A stretch of 64,000 nt of DNA from Olleya namhaensis (GTDB taxonomy: Bacteria > Bacteroidota > Bacteroidia > Flavobacteriales > Flavobacteriaceae), in contig NZ_FORM01000009.1 in assembly GCF_900114005.1 (NCBI RefSeq), positions 1 to 64,000 on the forward strand, written 5' to 3'. A program made the translations under genes and the position numbers. The notes beneath the pieces were generated by a model that saw only the letters and a program-made list of their open reading frames with translations, was not told the DNA's origin and searched no databases. Positions 35,052 to 44,507 of this stretch are shown in pieces; positions within the stretch are counted from its first letter, which is position 1, and every line of letters begins with the position of its first letter.

Positions 35052-36593
35052 TTACATCTTCATTAGCCACTCTTTTACATCAACTTCTTTTTTGATGATG
35101 TCTTTAAGATCTGAGATAGCAACACGTTTTTGTTCCATTGTGTCTCTATGTCTAATAGTAACCGTATTATCCGTTAAAGTGTCGTGGTCTACTGTAATAC
35201 AAAATGGTGTACCATTAGCATCTTGACGTCTGTAACGTTTACCAACCGCATCTTTTTCGTCATAAAATACATTAAAGTCCCATTTAAGATCTTCAACAAT
35301 TTGTTTTGCTACTTCTGGTAAACCATCCTTTTTTACTAAAGGAAAAATAGCTGCTTTTACTGGCGCTAAAACCGCTGGTAATTTCAATACAGTTCTTGTT
35401 GTATTGTTATCTAATTCTTCTTCAACTAAAGCATTAGAAAATACTGCTAAAAACATACGGTCTAAACCAATAGACGTTTCTAAAACGTATGGTGTATAAC
35501 TTGCGTTGTCTTCGTGGTCAAAGTATTGTAGTTTTTTACCAGAAAATTCTTCGTGTTGTTTTAAATCAAAATCTGTACGAGAATGTATTCCTTCTAATTC
35601 TTTAAAACCAAAAGGGAATTTAAACTCGATATCTGTAGCTGCATCAGCATAATGTGCTAATTTTTCGTGATCATGGAAACGGTAATTATCTTGCCCCATT
35701 CCAAGAGAAAGGTGCCATTTCATTCTAGTTTCTTTCCAATGTTCAAACCATTTTTTCTGAGTCCCAGGTTTGATAAAAAATTGCATTTCCATTTGTTCAA
35801 ACTCACGCATTCTAAAAATAAATTGTCTTGCAACAATCTCATTTCTAAACGCTTTACCTGTTTGCGCGATACCAAAAGGAATTTTCATTCTTCCTGTTTT
35901 TTGAACATTCAAGAAGTTTACAAATATACCTTGTGCTGTTTCTGGACGTAAATATAAATCCATTGCAGTCTCTGCTGTTGCACCAAGTTTGGTACCAAAC
36001 ATTAAGTTAAACTGCTTAACATCCGTCCAGTTTCTGCTTCCGCTTAAAGGACAAGCTATTTCTAACTCTTCTATTAATGCTTTAACATCTGCTAAATCTT
36101 CAGCTTCTAAAGATTTTCCTAAACGTTTTAAGATGGTATCAATTTTTTCTTGATATCCTAAAACTCTACCGTTAGTTGCTAAAAATTCTTCTTTATTAAA
36201 AGTTTCTCCAAAACGTTTTGCAGCTTTAGCAACTTCTTTATCTATTTTTGCTTCTATTTTAAGGCAGTAATCCTCTACCAAAACATCAGCTCTGTAACGT
36301 TTTTTAGAATCTTTGTTGTCAATTAAAGGGTCGCTAAATGCATCTACGTGTCCTGAAGCCTTCCAAGTGGTTGGATGCATAAATATTGCAGCATCAATAC
36401 CTACAATATTGTCGTGCATTTGCACCATTGCTTTCCACCAGTAGTCGCGTATATTTTTCTTTAATTCTGCTCCGTTTTGAGCGTAGTCGTAAACTGCGCT
36501 AAGTCCATCGTAGATTTCACTACTTTGGAATACGTAACCATACTCCTTTGCGTGAGAGATTACTTTTTTAAATTGATCGTCGTTGTTTGCCAT
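35052..36593 (-). CDS. glyS: Glycine-tRNA ligase (dimeric type)
   Basis: A 513-residue class II aminoacyl-tRNA synthetase that charges tRNA-Gly. It is the single-chain alpha2 type. Motif 2 is seen around F-R-N-E-I and F-I-F-R-M-R-E-F-E-Q-M-E-M-Q, motif 3 around G-L-D-R-M, with a C-terminal anticodon-binding domain (about 410-505). On the minus strand a -7 box TATCTTTG is at 36601-36608 with TTG about 19 bases upstream of it. Confidence 0.95.
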   Translation of the reverse strand: MANNDDQFKKVISHAKEYGYVFQSSEIYDGLSAVYDYAQNGAELKKNIRDYWWKAMVQMHDNIVGIDAAIFMHPTTWKASGHVDAFSDPLIDNKDSKKRYRADVLVEDYCLKIEAKIDKEVAKAAKRFGETFNKEEFLATNGRVLGYQEKIDTILKRLGKSLEAEDLADVKALIEELEIACPLSGSRNWTDVKQFNLMFGTKLGATAETAMDLYLRPETAQGIFVNFLNVQKTGRMKIPFGIAQTGKAFRNEIVARQFIFRMREFEQMEMQFFIKPGTQKKWFEHWKETRMKWHLSLGMGQDNYRFHDHEKLAHYADAATDIEFKFPFGFKELEGIHSRTDFDLKQHEEFSGKKLQYFDHEDNASYTPYVLETSIGLDRMFLAVFSNALVEEELDNNTTRTVLKLPAVLAPVKAAIFPLVKKDGLPEVAKQIVEDLKWDFNVFYDEKDAVGKRYRRQDANGTPFCITVDHDTLTDNTVTIRHRDTMEQKRVAISDLKDIIKKEVDVKEWLMKM

Positions 36594-36600
36594 AATAGTA

Positions 36601-36608
36601 CAAAGATA
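36601..36608 (-). promoter_or_regulatory. Promoter -7 box of glyS
   Basis: CAAAGATA on the plus strand is TATCTTTG on the minus strand, matching TAnnTTTG. It ends seven bases before the ATG, implying a very short leader. A TTG at 36628-36630 (minus strand) could be the -33 element. Confidence 0.55.
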
Positions 36609-36641
36609 AACGATAAATAAAAGTGTACAACCAAAAATTGA

Positions 36642-37199
36642 TTAGTCTTTTTGACAAGTATAAACAAAAGCTGGAGGAACGTTTAAAGGCTCGAAACCTA
36701 AATCTACGTTGCCCTTAAAAATTTCTTTTAATGCAGAATAATAGGTAAGACTATATTGGTATTGAAAGAAATACCCTTTTGGGTTTAAACTTTTGTAAGC
36801 GCTATCTAAAATAACAGCCGAAATTGGCTTAGGAATATTAGTTAATGGCAAACTAGAAACAATGTAATCTGTAGATGAAAAACCATGTTGTTTAATCACC
36901 TCTAATACTTTATCTGCGGATTGGTTAGACACAATTAATCTTGAATCTTCAATTTTAAGCAAAGCCTTATAAAAACTATCATTTATTTCAAAAGTAATTA
37001 AAGTAGCATCCGGTTTTAATCTTGCTAAAATCTCTTTAGTTATAATCCCATTTCCAGGTCCAAACTCTACTACTAATTTTGTTGTTTCAAAATCTATACT
37101 CTTCAATAATTTTGACGCCAAGAATCTAGAACTAGGAAACAATGTCCCAGAAGTTTTTAAACTTTTAAGTGATTCTTTTAAAAAGTTGATTTTGTTCAA
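36642..37199 (-). CDS. Class I SAM-dependent methyltransferase (phospholipid N-methyltransferase-like)
   Basis: A 185-residue methyltransferase. The SAM-binding motif V-V-E-F-G-P-G-N-G-I-I-T lies at about residues 43-54, followed by F-E-I-N and S-L-P-L-T-N-I, resembling rRNA adenine dimethylase and PmtA-type phospholipid N-methyltransferases. The opening F-L-K-E-S-L-K and S-G-T-L-F-P-S-S-R-F also fits the PmtA-like group. The only start giving the full fold is a TTG at 37199. The substrate is unknown. Confidence 0.7.
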   Translation of the reverse strand: MNKINFLKESLKSLKTSGTLFPSSRFLASKLLKSIDFETTKLVVEFGPGNGIITKEILARLKPDATLITFEINDSFYKALLKIEDSRLIVSNQSADKVLEVIKQHGFSSTDYIVSSLPLTNIPKPISAVILDSAYKSLNPKGYFFQYQYSLTYYSALKEIFKGNVDLGFEPLNVPPAFVYTCQKD

Positions 37200-37262
37200 A
37201 AAAGGATTTTTTAGAGATAATTTTAACGAATATATGATTTTTATTTATTCGTGTAAACGCAA

Positions 37263-37296
37263 AAATAAAACCATTACGAATGTAACGGTTTTATTT
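37263..37296 (-). terminator. Terminator of the coiled-coil paralogue genes
   Basis: Stem AAATAAAACC-a-TTAC / GTAA-c-GGTTTTATTT with loop GAAT, ending in a T-rich tract on the minus strand, 16 bases past the stop at 37312. Confidence 0.7.
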
Positions 37297-37311
37297 GTAT
37301 AATATTTAACG

Positions 37312-38217
37312 CTATTTAAGTGTTACAGAAGTACTTCCAAGCCTAGTATTATCGTGGAAAATATTTACAAAATACACACCTTTAGTTAAAGGCTGATCAA
37401 CATCTGTAGTAATTATTGCATCTAGGTTTATGTCTTCATTTTTATAATCCAAAATGATTTTCTTACTATAAATTAAAGATTGTTTACCAAAAGATACAGA
37501 CCCTTGATCTGCAACAACATTGTTACTAGGACTTAAAATTTGTATGTAAATATCCTTTTTACCTTCGTTAACAAACTTATTTTTAGATACAGTAAATGCT
37601 ACATGAAGTTTATTAGACTTATAAGACTTATTAGTCCCTACAATACGATTTTTGGTAATACGTTTTACAGCTTTTGCATTAAGCTTACCTATCTCTAAAT
37701 GGCTAGCAGCTTCAATTTTTTTAGAAAGTTGCGTATTATTAAAAGCTAAATCTTTATTCTCAGATTTTAAAGCATTTGTTATGCTTCTAGCTCCTTGAAG
37801 ATCCTCTTCAACTTTGGCTGTTTTTATGGATAAGCGTTGGTTTTCGTTTTCAAGTTTAGATACTAAAGCTAGGACCTCTGCTTTTTCTTTTTGCAGAAGT
37901 TTAATTTTAGATCTATAAACAGTTAATAAAGATGCACTTGGTTTTAATACTCTTATGGAATCTAAAATACGTTCTATTTTAAATTTAGACTGTTCAAGTT
38001 TGTCATTTAGCACAACACTATTAACTTCAACTTCGTCATAACGTACTATCATTTCTGATAATTCAATCTCTAAAAGTTTTTTTTCTTGAATGACATAAGT
38101 ATTATAACTTTCTAACTTATCTAAGTTAAAATAGCTAAAAGCACCTAAAGACACCAAAGCAATAACCAAGCAACCAATTACTAATCTATAGTTGTAAGTA
38201 TGAGGGATAACTATCAT
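37312..38217 (-). CDS. Membrane-anchored coiled-coil protein, paralogue 2
   Basis: A 301-residue protein: one transmembrane helix (about residues 11-29), a long coiled coil (about 35-170) and a C-terminal beta-rich domain (about 200-301) ending in T-S-V-T-L-K. It is about the same length and plan as the gene upstream (38382-39290); shared phrases include R-I-L-D-S, L-K-P, Q-G, L-I-Y-S-K-K-I and V-D-Y/L-D-Y-K-N. The pair arose by tandem duplication. No function is recognised; the shape suggests a periplasmic rod or scaffold anchored in the inner membrane. Confidence 0.75.
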   Translation of the reverse strand: MIVIPHTYNYRLVIGCLVIALVSLGAFSYFNLDKLESYNTYVIQEKKLLEIELSEMIVRYDEVEVNSVVLNDKLEQSKFKIERILDSIRVLKPSASLLTVYRSKIKLLQKEKAEVLALVSKLENENQRLSIKTAKVEEDLQGARSITNALKSENKDLAFNNTQLSKKIEAASHLEIGKLNAKAVKRITKNRIVGTNKSYKSNKLHVAFTVSKNKFVNEGKKDIYIQILSPSNNVVADQGSVSFGKQSLIYSKKIILDYKNEDINLDAIITTDVDQPLTKGVYFVNIFHDNTRLGSTSVTLK

Positions 38218-38381
38218 GTATAAATTAATTACAAATAAAATTATTGATTTAAAATATGGTTTACTGTTAAATACCGATGAAGAGGTGAAAAAATTGTTAA
38301 AGTAACCTTTTAAGCTAAAAAAAAGACTTCAATATAATTTTCAAACCCCTTTAAAATAAGAGTTTTCGTACGGTTTTAATA

Positions 38382-39290
38382 TTATTTAAGGGTCATTGTT
38401 GTTTTACCAATTAATCTACTTTTATGGTACACAGTAACATAGTAATCGCCTTTTTGTAAAGACTGATCCTCAGATGGTTTAACAAACAAACACTGCTCTA
38501 AGTTTTTGTTTTTATAGTCCACCATTATTTTCTTACTGTAAATTAAAGAGGATGCTTCTGTATTAAACACCCCTTGATCTCCAACAACATTATTTAAAGG
38601 GTCTACTATTTGTACATAAAGTTCCTTTTTACCTTTTACTGCAAACTTATTTTCAGGAATAGTAAAGCACACATTAATTTGTTTTGCTCGTCTTGCTGTG
38701 GTAGTACTTTTAATATCCCCGTTGTTAGTCACACGCCTAACACCTTGCATAGCAATACTGGAAACACTTAAGACCTTAGCCTTATTTATCTTTTCTTGGT
38801 ACTTACTGTTAATAATAGATAAAGTTGAGTTTTTGCTTTCTAAATGCTCAGAAAATGAAATAGTTTGATCAAGCTCTGCGCCTACGCGGATGGCTTCTTG
38901 TTTTAAAAATTCGTTTTCAGCGTTTAATTTCTCAACTAACGCTAAAATACTATTGTTTTCATTTTTTAAGACTTGCAATTGCTTCTTGTAGTGAGACACT
39001 AAATAAACATCTGGTTTTAGATATTTAACAGAATCTAAGATGCGTGCAATTCTAATTCTAGAATTATCCAATTTAGTTTGCAAATCTCTATTATCAAAAC
39101 GCAATGAATCGTAGCTAGCTACCATTTGACTAAGCTCTGATTCTACCATAGCATTTTCGTCAATTAGAAACTCATGATACTCGTTTAAAGACGAATAATT
39201 ATTATAAGCGTAATAACCTAAAGCGCACATTAATGTTGATAGCGCAACAATAACTAACCTTAGATTATAGATTTGGGATTTTATAATCAT
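38382..39290 (-). CDS. Membrane-anchored coiled-coil protein, paralogue 1
   Basis: A 302-residue protein with the same layout as its downstream neighbour: membrane helix about 11-29, coiled coil about 35-170, beta-rich C-terminal domain ending T-T-M-T-L-K. The C-terminal domain has P-E-N-K-F-A-V-K-G-K-K-E-L-Y-V-Q where the neighbour has S-K-N-K-F-V-N-E-G-K-K-D-I-Y-I-Q. A minus-strand -7 box TAGTTTTG is at 39308-39315. There are 164 bases between the two genes with no clear terminator, so they may be co-transcribed. Confidence 0.75.
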   Translation of the reverse strand: MIIKSQIYNLRLVIVALSTLMCALGYYAYNNYSSLNEYHEFLIDENAMVESELSQMVASYDSLRFDNRDLQTKLDNSRIRIARILDSVKYLKPDVYLVSHYKKQLQVLKNENNSILALVEKLNAENEFLKQEAIRVGAELDQTISFSEHLESKNSTLSIINSKYQEKINKAKVLSVSSIAMQGVRRVTNNGDIKSTTTARRAKQINVCFTIPENKFAVKGKKELYVQIVDPLNNVVGDQGVFNTEASSLIYSKKIMVDYKNKNLEQCLFVKPSEDQSLQKGDYYVTVYHKSRLIGKTTMTLK

Positions 39291-39446
39291 TAGTTTAATA
39301 TTTGATGCAAAACTATTGCTAATATATCTATATGTAATAATTTTTCGATAACTTGATTAAAATCCGTGCTAAAGTAATTTTGAAAGTTTTTAAAAGGATT
39401 TATATGCACTTCATCTAAGTTACAACCCGCATTAAACCAATATTTT

Positions 39447-40130
39447 ATGAGCTTTAAAGCCTTAGCTGATTTATTTTTCCCAAAGGTCTGCAACGCGTGT
39501 AAAAGCCTCCTATCCGATAATGAATCCTTTTTATGCACCACCTGTAGACACGTCTTGCCAACCACAGATTATCACACCTCTAAAGACCCCTTTGTAAAAA
39601 ACGTGTTTTACGGTAGGGCACAAATAGAAGCAGCTACAGCTTTACTAAGGTTTGAAAAAAAAGGTATTGTACAACACCTACTCCACCAACTTAAATACGG
39701 AAAAAATGAAGAAGTAAGTAGTTTTCTAGGCGAATGGCTAGGAGAAGAACTAAAACAATGTACCGATTACAAAGCTATAGACTTGGTTATCCCTGTGCCA
39801 TTACATCCAAAAAAGATAAAAAAAAGAGGCTATAATCAATGTGCAGAATTTGGTAAAAAAATTGCCCAAGCCTTGCAAACCATTTATAATGATGATCTTT
39901 TAATTAAGGTAACAACAACCGCAAGCTCTCAAGCTTCTAAAAAAAGACTGGAACGATGGCAATTAAATAACGAAACCTTTGCAGTAACACAATTGTCACA
40001 ACTTAAAAACAAACACATCTTATTGGTGGATGATATTATTACCACCGGAAACACATTAGAAGCTTGTATAATAGAATTAAAAAAAGCTGAAAATGTAAAA
40101 ATAAGTGTCGCTACAATGGCAATAGCCTAG
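39447..40130 (+). CDS. comF: ComF family protein (phosphoribosyltransferase-like)
   Basis: A 227-residue protein. An N-terminal zinc finger has C-N-A-C and C-T-T-C (about residues 15-35), followed by a phosphoribosyltransferase fold with R-G-Y-N-Q-C and the PRPP-binding L-L-V-D-D-I-I-T-T-G-N-T (about 193-204). The family is required for DNA uptake in naturally competent bacteria (ComF/GntX), but is also widespread in non-competent ones. Divergent from the coiled-coil genes. Confidence 0.9.
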   Translation: MSFKALADLFFPKVCNACKSLLSDNESFLCTTCRHVLPTTDYHTSKDPFVKNVFYGRAQIEAATALLRFEKKGIVQHLLHQLKYGKNEEVSSFLGEWLGEELKQCTDYKAIDLVIPVPLHPKKIKKRGYNQCAEFGKKIAQALQTIYNDDLLIKVTTTASSQASKKRLERWQLNNETFAVTQLSQLKNKHILLVDDIITTGNTLEACIIELKKAENVKISVATMAIA

Positions 40131-40187
40131 TGCATTTTTCGTTAAAACATAAATATGTTGTTAATTTGTAACCACATTTAAAATCAT

Positions 40188-41801
40188 ATGCAAAACCGTC
40201 TCTTAAATTTTTGTTTTTATTGCGTTTTAGCGCTTACTTTTATTAATTGCGCCAATAGAGGTAATATTACTGGAGGAGAAAAAGATGTTACACCTCCTAA
40301 AATCAGATATTCTGAGCCTGCTAACTTCTCGACAAATTTTAATAGTAAAGAGATTAAAATATATTTTGACGAATATATTAAAACAAAAGATCTAACCAAA
40401 CAACTGGTTATATCGCCTCCAATGAACACAAAACCGGACATTACACCTTTAGGAAGTCCAAGTGAGTACATCAAAATCAAGATTCTTGACACGTTAGCGC
40501 CTAACACAACTTACGCCATTAACTTTGGTAATAGTATTGTGGATAATAACGAAGAAAACCCTTATCCTTATTATAGGTATGTGTTTTCAACAGGAGATTA
40601 CATAGATTCGTTATCTGTAAAAGGAAGCGTTATGGATGCAATAAAAAGAACAACAGACCCTTTTATCTCTATTCATTTATACGAAGCAGATTCGACTTAC
40701 ACAGATTCTATTGTATATAAAGAAAATCCAAAATACATTACTAACACTTTAGATAGCACCACTAATTTTAAACTAGAAAACTTAAAAGCAGGAGCTTACA
40801 AGCTTATTGCTTTAAAGGATAATAATTCCAATAATAAGTTTGACCAAAAATCAGACGAAATTGGTTTTTACGAAGAATTTATAACCGTATCTGCAGATAC
40901 TTCTGCGTTTTACGAATTAAAAATATTTAAAGAAGAAATAGACTATAAAGCAGAAAGTGCTCGTTTAGTTTCTGGCGAAAAAATAGCATTTGGTTTTGAA
41001 GGTGAAGACTACAAAGACATGACAATTGATTTATTGTCTGACGCGCCTAAAGACTATAGTTACAGTTATTTTAAAGATGAAAAAACAGATACACTAAACT
41101 ATTTTTACAAACCAAAATTAGAGGTGGACTCATTAGTGTTTAAAGTAACTAACAGAACTAAAATAGACACTTTTACAGTTAGAATAAAAGATAACAAACG
41201 CGACTCGTTACTAGTAAAAGCTAGTCCAAGTAGTAATATTGACTTTTTTGAAACCTTAAAGCTATCGGCTAATATTCCGATATCAAAATTTGACAAAAGC
41301 AAAATAACCATATTAGACAAAGATTCTACAAAGGTTAGTTTCACTACTAAATTAGATACTTTACAAAACACAATAGAGGTCGACTTTGATAAAACGGAAG
41401 ACAATTTATACAAGATCCAATTACTACCAAGTACAATTACGGACTTTTACAACTTACCTAATGACACTTTAAATTTTAATTTAAGAACCGTTAAAGAATC
41501 TGGTCTTGGTAATGCCAGAGTTATTCTAAAAAATGCAACTTACCCACTAATCGTTCAGTTTTTAAACAAAACAGGTGAAGTAAAATATGAGCAATATGCC
41601 ACAACGCCAAAACCATTAGATTTTTTCTTTTTAAAACCAGGAGAATACTATGTTAGAGTTATCTACGATACTAATAAAAATAGAAAATACGATTCAGGAA
41701 ACTTTCTTAAAAAGCAACAAGCAGAACGTGTAAGTTATGCTAAAAAAGTAGAAGAAATTAGATCAGGTTGGGAAGTTATTATAGATTTTACTCTAAACTA
41801 A
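40188..41801 (+). CDS. Ig-like domain (Big_5) lipoprotein
   Basis: A 537-residue lipoprotein with a lipobox ending F-I-N-C. The start of the mature part, G-G-E-K-D-V-T-P-P-K, leads into an Ig-like Big_5 domain (about 35-135) with E-I-K-I-Y-F-D-E-Y-I and A-P-N-T-T-Y-A-I-N-F-G, followed by several beta-sandwich segments. D-x-N-x-N-x-K-x-D calcium-type loops occur at about 212 and near the C-terminus (D-T-N-K-N-R-K-Y-D). The role is unknown. Its last 14 bases overlap the 3' end of the convergent amidohydrolase gene. Confidence 0.8.
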   Translation: MQNRLLNFCFYCVLALTFINCANRGNITGGEKDVTPPKIRYSEPANFSTNFNSKEIKIYFDEYIKTKDLTKQLVISPPMNTKPDITPLGSPSEYIKIKILDTLAPNTTYAINFGNSIVDNNEENPYPYYRYVFSTGDYIDSLSVKGSVMDAIKRTTDPFISIHLYEADSTYTDSIVYKENPKYITNTLDSTTNFKLENLKAGAYKLIALKDNNSNNKFDQKSDEIGFYEEFITVSADTSAFYELKIFKEEIDYKAESARLVSGEKIAFGFEGEDYKDMTIDLLSDAPKDYSYSYFKDEKTDTLNYFYKPKLEVDSLVFKVTNRTKIDTFTVRIKDNKRDSLLVKASPSSNIDFFETLKLSANIPISKFDKSKITILDKDSTKVSFTTKLDTLQNTIEVDFDKTEDNLYKIQLLPSTITDFYNLPNDTLNFNLRTVKESGLGNARVILKNATYPLIVQFLNKTGEVKYEQYATTPKPLDFFFLKPGEYYVRVIYDTNKNRKYDSGNFLKKQQAERVSYAKKVEEIRSGWEVIIDFTLN

Positions 41802-42567
41802 ATTCATCTTTATCTTCTAAAAATCTAAGTTTGTTTCTAGTGTTGTCCACATGAGATTTAGACAACACGACTTCTGTTACACCTTCTGTATTTGGCTTTA
41901 AGTTAGCAAGCACATTTCCTAACACATTATAAGCAGCAGAATGTCCTGGATATTCGTAATTATTAGCGTCTAAACCAACCCTATTTACACCAATGCAATA
42001 GCACATGTTTTCAATTGCTCTAGCCTGCAACAAGGTATCCCAAGCGGTAATACGTTTTGTTGGCCAATTAGCGACGTATAATAGTATATCAAAATTGTCT
42101 TGTACCCTAGCCCATACAGGAAAACGCAAATCATAACATACCAAAGGTTTAATTTTAAATCCCTTGTAATCTACTATCACTACTTGGTCTCCTTTAGCAT
42201 ACACCTTGTCTTCTCCCGCTAAAGTAAAGGTGTGACGCTTGTTATAACTATCTATTTTACCATCGGGATGCACAAACACTAATCGATTATAGTATTGCCC
42301 GCTATCTTCAATAACGACACTCCCAACAATAGCAGCCGTTTTCTGTTTGGCCAAAGCTAACATCCATTGCACGGTAGCACCATCCATAGTTTCTGCAACC
42401 AATTGCGGAGACATTGTAAATCCAGAAGTAAACATTTCTGGCAACACAATAAGATCAACAGTATTGGTTAAGTTTTCAATTTTTTGTGTGAAGTTTAGCC
42501 TATTCTGAATTGGGTTTTCCCAAGCCAAGTTAGCCTGAATAATTGCTACGTTTAATTTATTATCCAA
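41788..42567 (-). CDS. Omega-amidase/nitrilase-family amidohydrolase (YafV-like)
   Basis: A 259-residue carbon-nitrogen hydrolase. The Glu-Lys-Cys triad is seen in L-P-E-M-F-T-S-G-F, Y-N-K-R-H-T-F and V-C-Y-D-L-R-F-P. The F-T-S-G-F and G-E-D pattern matches the omega-amidase group that clears 2-oxoglutaramate/2-oxosuccinamate from transamination. The only start that gives the full domain is a TTG at 42567; an in-frame stop lies upstream with no ATG between. The 3' end overlaps the convergent Ig-like lipoprotein gene by 14 bases. Confidence 0.87.
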   Translation of the reverse strand: MDNKLNVAIIQANLAWENPIQNRLNFTQKIENLTNTVDLIVLPEMFTSGFTMSPQLVAETMDGATVQWMLALAKQKTAAIVGSVVIEDSGQYYNRLVFVHPDGKIDSYNKRHTFTLAGEDKVYAKGDQVVIVDYKGFKIKPLVCYDLRFPVWARVQDNFDILLYVANWPTKRITAWDTLLQARAIENMCYCIGVNRVGLDANNYEYPGHSAAYNVLGNVLANLKPNTEGVTEVVLSKSHVDNTRNKLRFLEDKDEFSLE

Positions 42568-42650
42568 TTTGTATGATTTAAGATCTTGTTATGACTGTGC
42601 GATTAACTTTACTCTAAAAATAAACAGAAATTACAACAAATGGACACCCA

Positions 42651-43355
42651 TTAAACAATTCTTAATTTTTTAAGCAAATCCGCTTTATAAGTTCTTCCTA
42701 TAGGCAAACGTTGCGTATTAATAAAGACCTCATTTCCTGATATTTTACTCACGTAAGTAGCGTTAATTATATATGATTTGTGAATTTGAATAAAGTCTTG
42801 CTTCGGTAGTTTTTCTACCCAATTTTTAAGAGAATCTATATAAGACAGTTTTTGTGTTTTAGTAACTACAGTAATATAGTTTCTATCAGATTCTAAATAC
42901 AAAATTTCACTTAATACAATTTTATGTAGTGTTTTATCCACATTCAAAAAAATAGAATCCTCAACCACTTTAGTATCTACTGTATTAATATCTATGTTGT
43001 TATTTGCTCTGTCTTCCGCTTTGTTTACAGCTTTTAAAAAACGATCAAAACCAAAAGGTTTCACTAAATAATCGACAATTGTATCTAACTCAAAACAGCT
43101 CACTGCATAATCTGGATAAGCAGTTGTCATTATAATTGCAGGTGGACTTTTTACCGTTTTTATAAAATCTAAACCAGATATATCTGGTAAATTAACATCC
43201 AAAAACACAACATCCGCTGTGCTTGTTTTAAAGTAATTATGAGCCTGAATAGCAGATTGAAATGTACCTAACAATTGCACATTAGGTAATTTACTTAAAT
43301 AGTTTTTAAGTAAATTCTGGGCAGGTATTTCGTCTTCAATAATTATACAAGTCAT
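42651..43355 (-). CDS. LytTR family response regulator
   Basis: A 234-residue regulator. The receiver domain (about 1-120) has the phospho-acceptor Asp in V-V-F-L-D-V-N-L-P, Thr in M-T-T-A-Y, and Lys in V-K-P. The LytTR DNA-binding domain (about 135-232) has L-Y-L-E-S-D-R-N-Y and I-Q-I-H-K-S-Y-I. Its ATG overlaps the stop of the histidine kinase gene by four bases (ATGA), so the two are translationally coupled. Confidence 0.93.
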   Translation of the reverse strand: MTCIIIEDEIPAQNLLKNYLSKLPNVQLLGTFQSAIQAHNYFKTSTADVVFLDVNLPDISGLDFIKTVKSPPAIIMTTAYPDYAVSCFELDTIVDYLVKPFGFDRFLKAVNKAEDRANNNIDINTVDTKVVEDSIFLNVDKTLHKIVLSEILYLESDRNYITVVTKTQKLSYIDSLKNWVEKLPKQDFIQIHKSYIINATYVSKISGNEVFINTQRLPIGRTYKADLLKKLRIV

Positions 43356-44323
43356 GATAGATCTAAGGTTAAAATTACTTTAAACTGCTCTGTCTTTTCA
43401 ATTTGTAACTGATGCTTATTAGGATACAACAAATCCAATCGCTTTTTTAGATTTTTGAATCCAATTTTAGAGTGGTTATCGTCCGTATTATTATGTTCAA
43501 AATCGTTGATGCACGTACAAATCAACGTGTTTTTTTCTTCAGTAATTTGTATAAAAATAGTGCTATGTAATGTACTGTGTTTAAATGCATTTTCAATAAT
43601 GGTAATTAACAATAAAGGTCCAATTTTAATGTAATCTGATTTTACATTAGTAGTATACTTGATATGCTTAACACCTTCTGTTCTTATCTTCTGAAACTTA
43701 ATATAATTATCTAAAAATTGAAGTTCCTTATTTAAATCGACAAACTGAGCATTACTCTCATATAAGACATGCTTCAAATTGTCTGACAACATCAAAATAA
43801 GCTCAGGTGTTTCGTTTGGTTTTTCTATTGAATACGAATAAATAGTATTCAAATTATTAAACAAGACATGTGGGTTTATTTGAGATTTCAAAAACTTTAA
43901 TTCCATTTTCTCATGCTGTTGTATCATGTATTCCTTTTGACTTTGCTCGTCCAAAAACCGAAATAACATCCAAATAAAAGAGAAAAATATTAATGGCACC
44001 AATGTCTGCCAAAGGTAGTCACTTAAGCATTTCATTATAGAACAACCACATTGTGCAAAGACATTACAATACAATTGCGTAGCAAAAAAAGATATTGCTA
44101 TAAAAACTAAGCCATACCATTTATACCATTTTCGTTTTACAAAAAAGGGTAATAACACAAAATGGTTAACATATACAATGACACCTAAAATGGATAAATA
44201 TTGCAAAAATGGGTTTTCGGCCCAATAATATCTGGAAAAGATAAATAAAGACACAAATACAAATAGCATCCAAAACAGCAGATGTACTAAGATTTGCGAC
44301 GTATGTTTTTTTAAGTTTATCAT
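43352..44323 (-). CDS. LytS-type sensor histidine kinase
   Basis: A 323-residue membrane kinase. About four transmembrane helices (residues 10-130) precede a His_kinase domain with the L-K-S-Q-I-N-P-H-V-L-F-N-N-L-N motif holding the phosphorylated His, and an ATPase domain with I-E-N-A-F-K-H and a G-F-K-N-L-K-K-R-L motif. No large sensor domain, so the signal is probably sensed in the membrane. Co-transcribed with the LytTR regulator; divergent from the thioredoxin-like gene. Confidence 0.92.
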   Translation of the reverse strand: MINLKKHTSQILVHLLFWMLFVFVSLFIFSRYYWAENPFLQYLSILGVIVYVNHFVLLPFFVKRKWYKWYGLVFIAISFFATQLYCNVFAQCGCSIMKCLSDYLWQTLVPLIFFSFIWMLFRFLDEQSQKEYMIQQHEKMELKFLKSQINPHVLFNNLNTIYSYSIEKPNETPELILMLSDNLKHVLYESNAQFVDLNKELQFLDNYIKFQKIRTEGVKHIKYTTNVKSDYIKIGPLLLITIIENAFKHSTLHSTIFIQITEEKNTLICTCINDFEHNNTDDNHSKIGFKNLKKRLDLLYPNKHQLQIEKTEQFKVILTLDLS

Positions 44324-44474
44324 AATTTAGCTTGAAAGTAAACCAAAAAGCTAAAACCATCAAAAAACAAAGTACAAAAACCATTAAAAGCAATGCAAAC
44401 TGCAAAAAGTGTGTTGTTTATAAGCTTAAGTGTGTTGTTGGTTTAAATAATTACTAATCAATTAAAATTAAAGA

Positions 44475-44482
44475 TAGATTTG
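44475..44482 (+). promoter_or_regulatory. Candidate promoter -7 box of the thioredoxin-like gene
   Basis: TAGATTTG matches TAnnTTTG, 25 bases before the ATG at 44508. No convincing -33 element is seen at the expected distance. Confidence 0.4.
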
Positions 44483-44507
44483 AGTATATCAATCAAAAAC
44501 AACACTT

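Noticed and set aside
39290-39565. A 91-codon minus-strand frame between the coiled-coil gene and comF
   Set aside because: It is antisense to the start of comF, has no recognisable domain and no promoter box.
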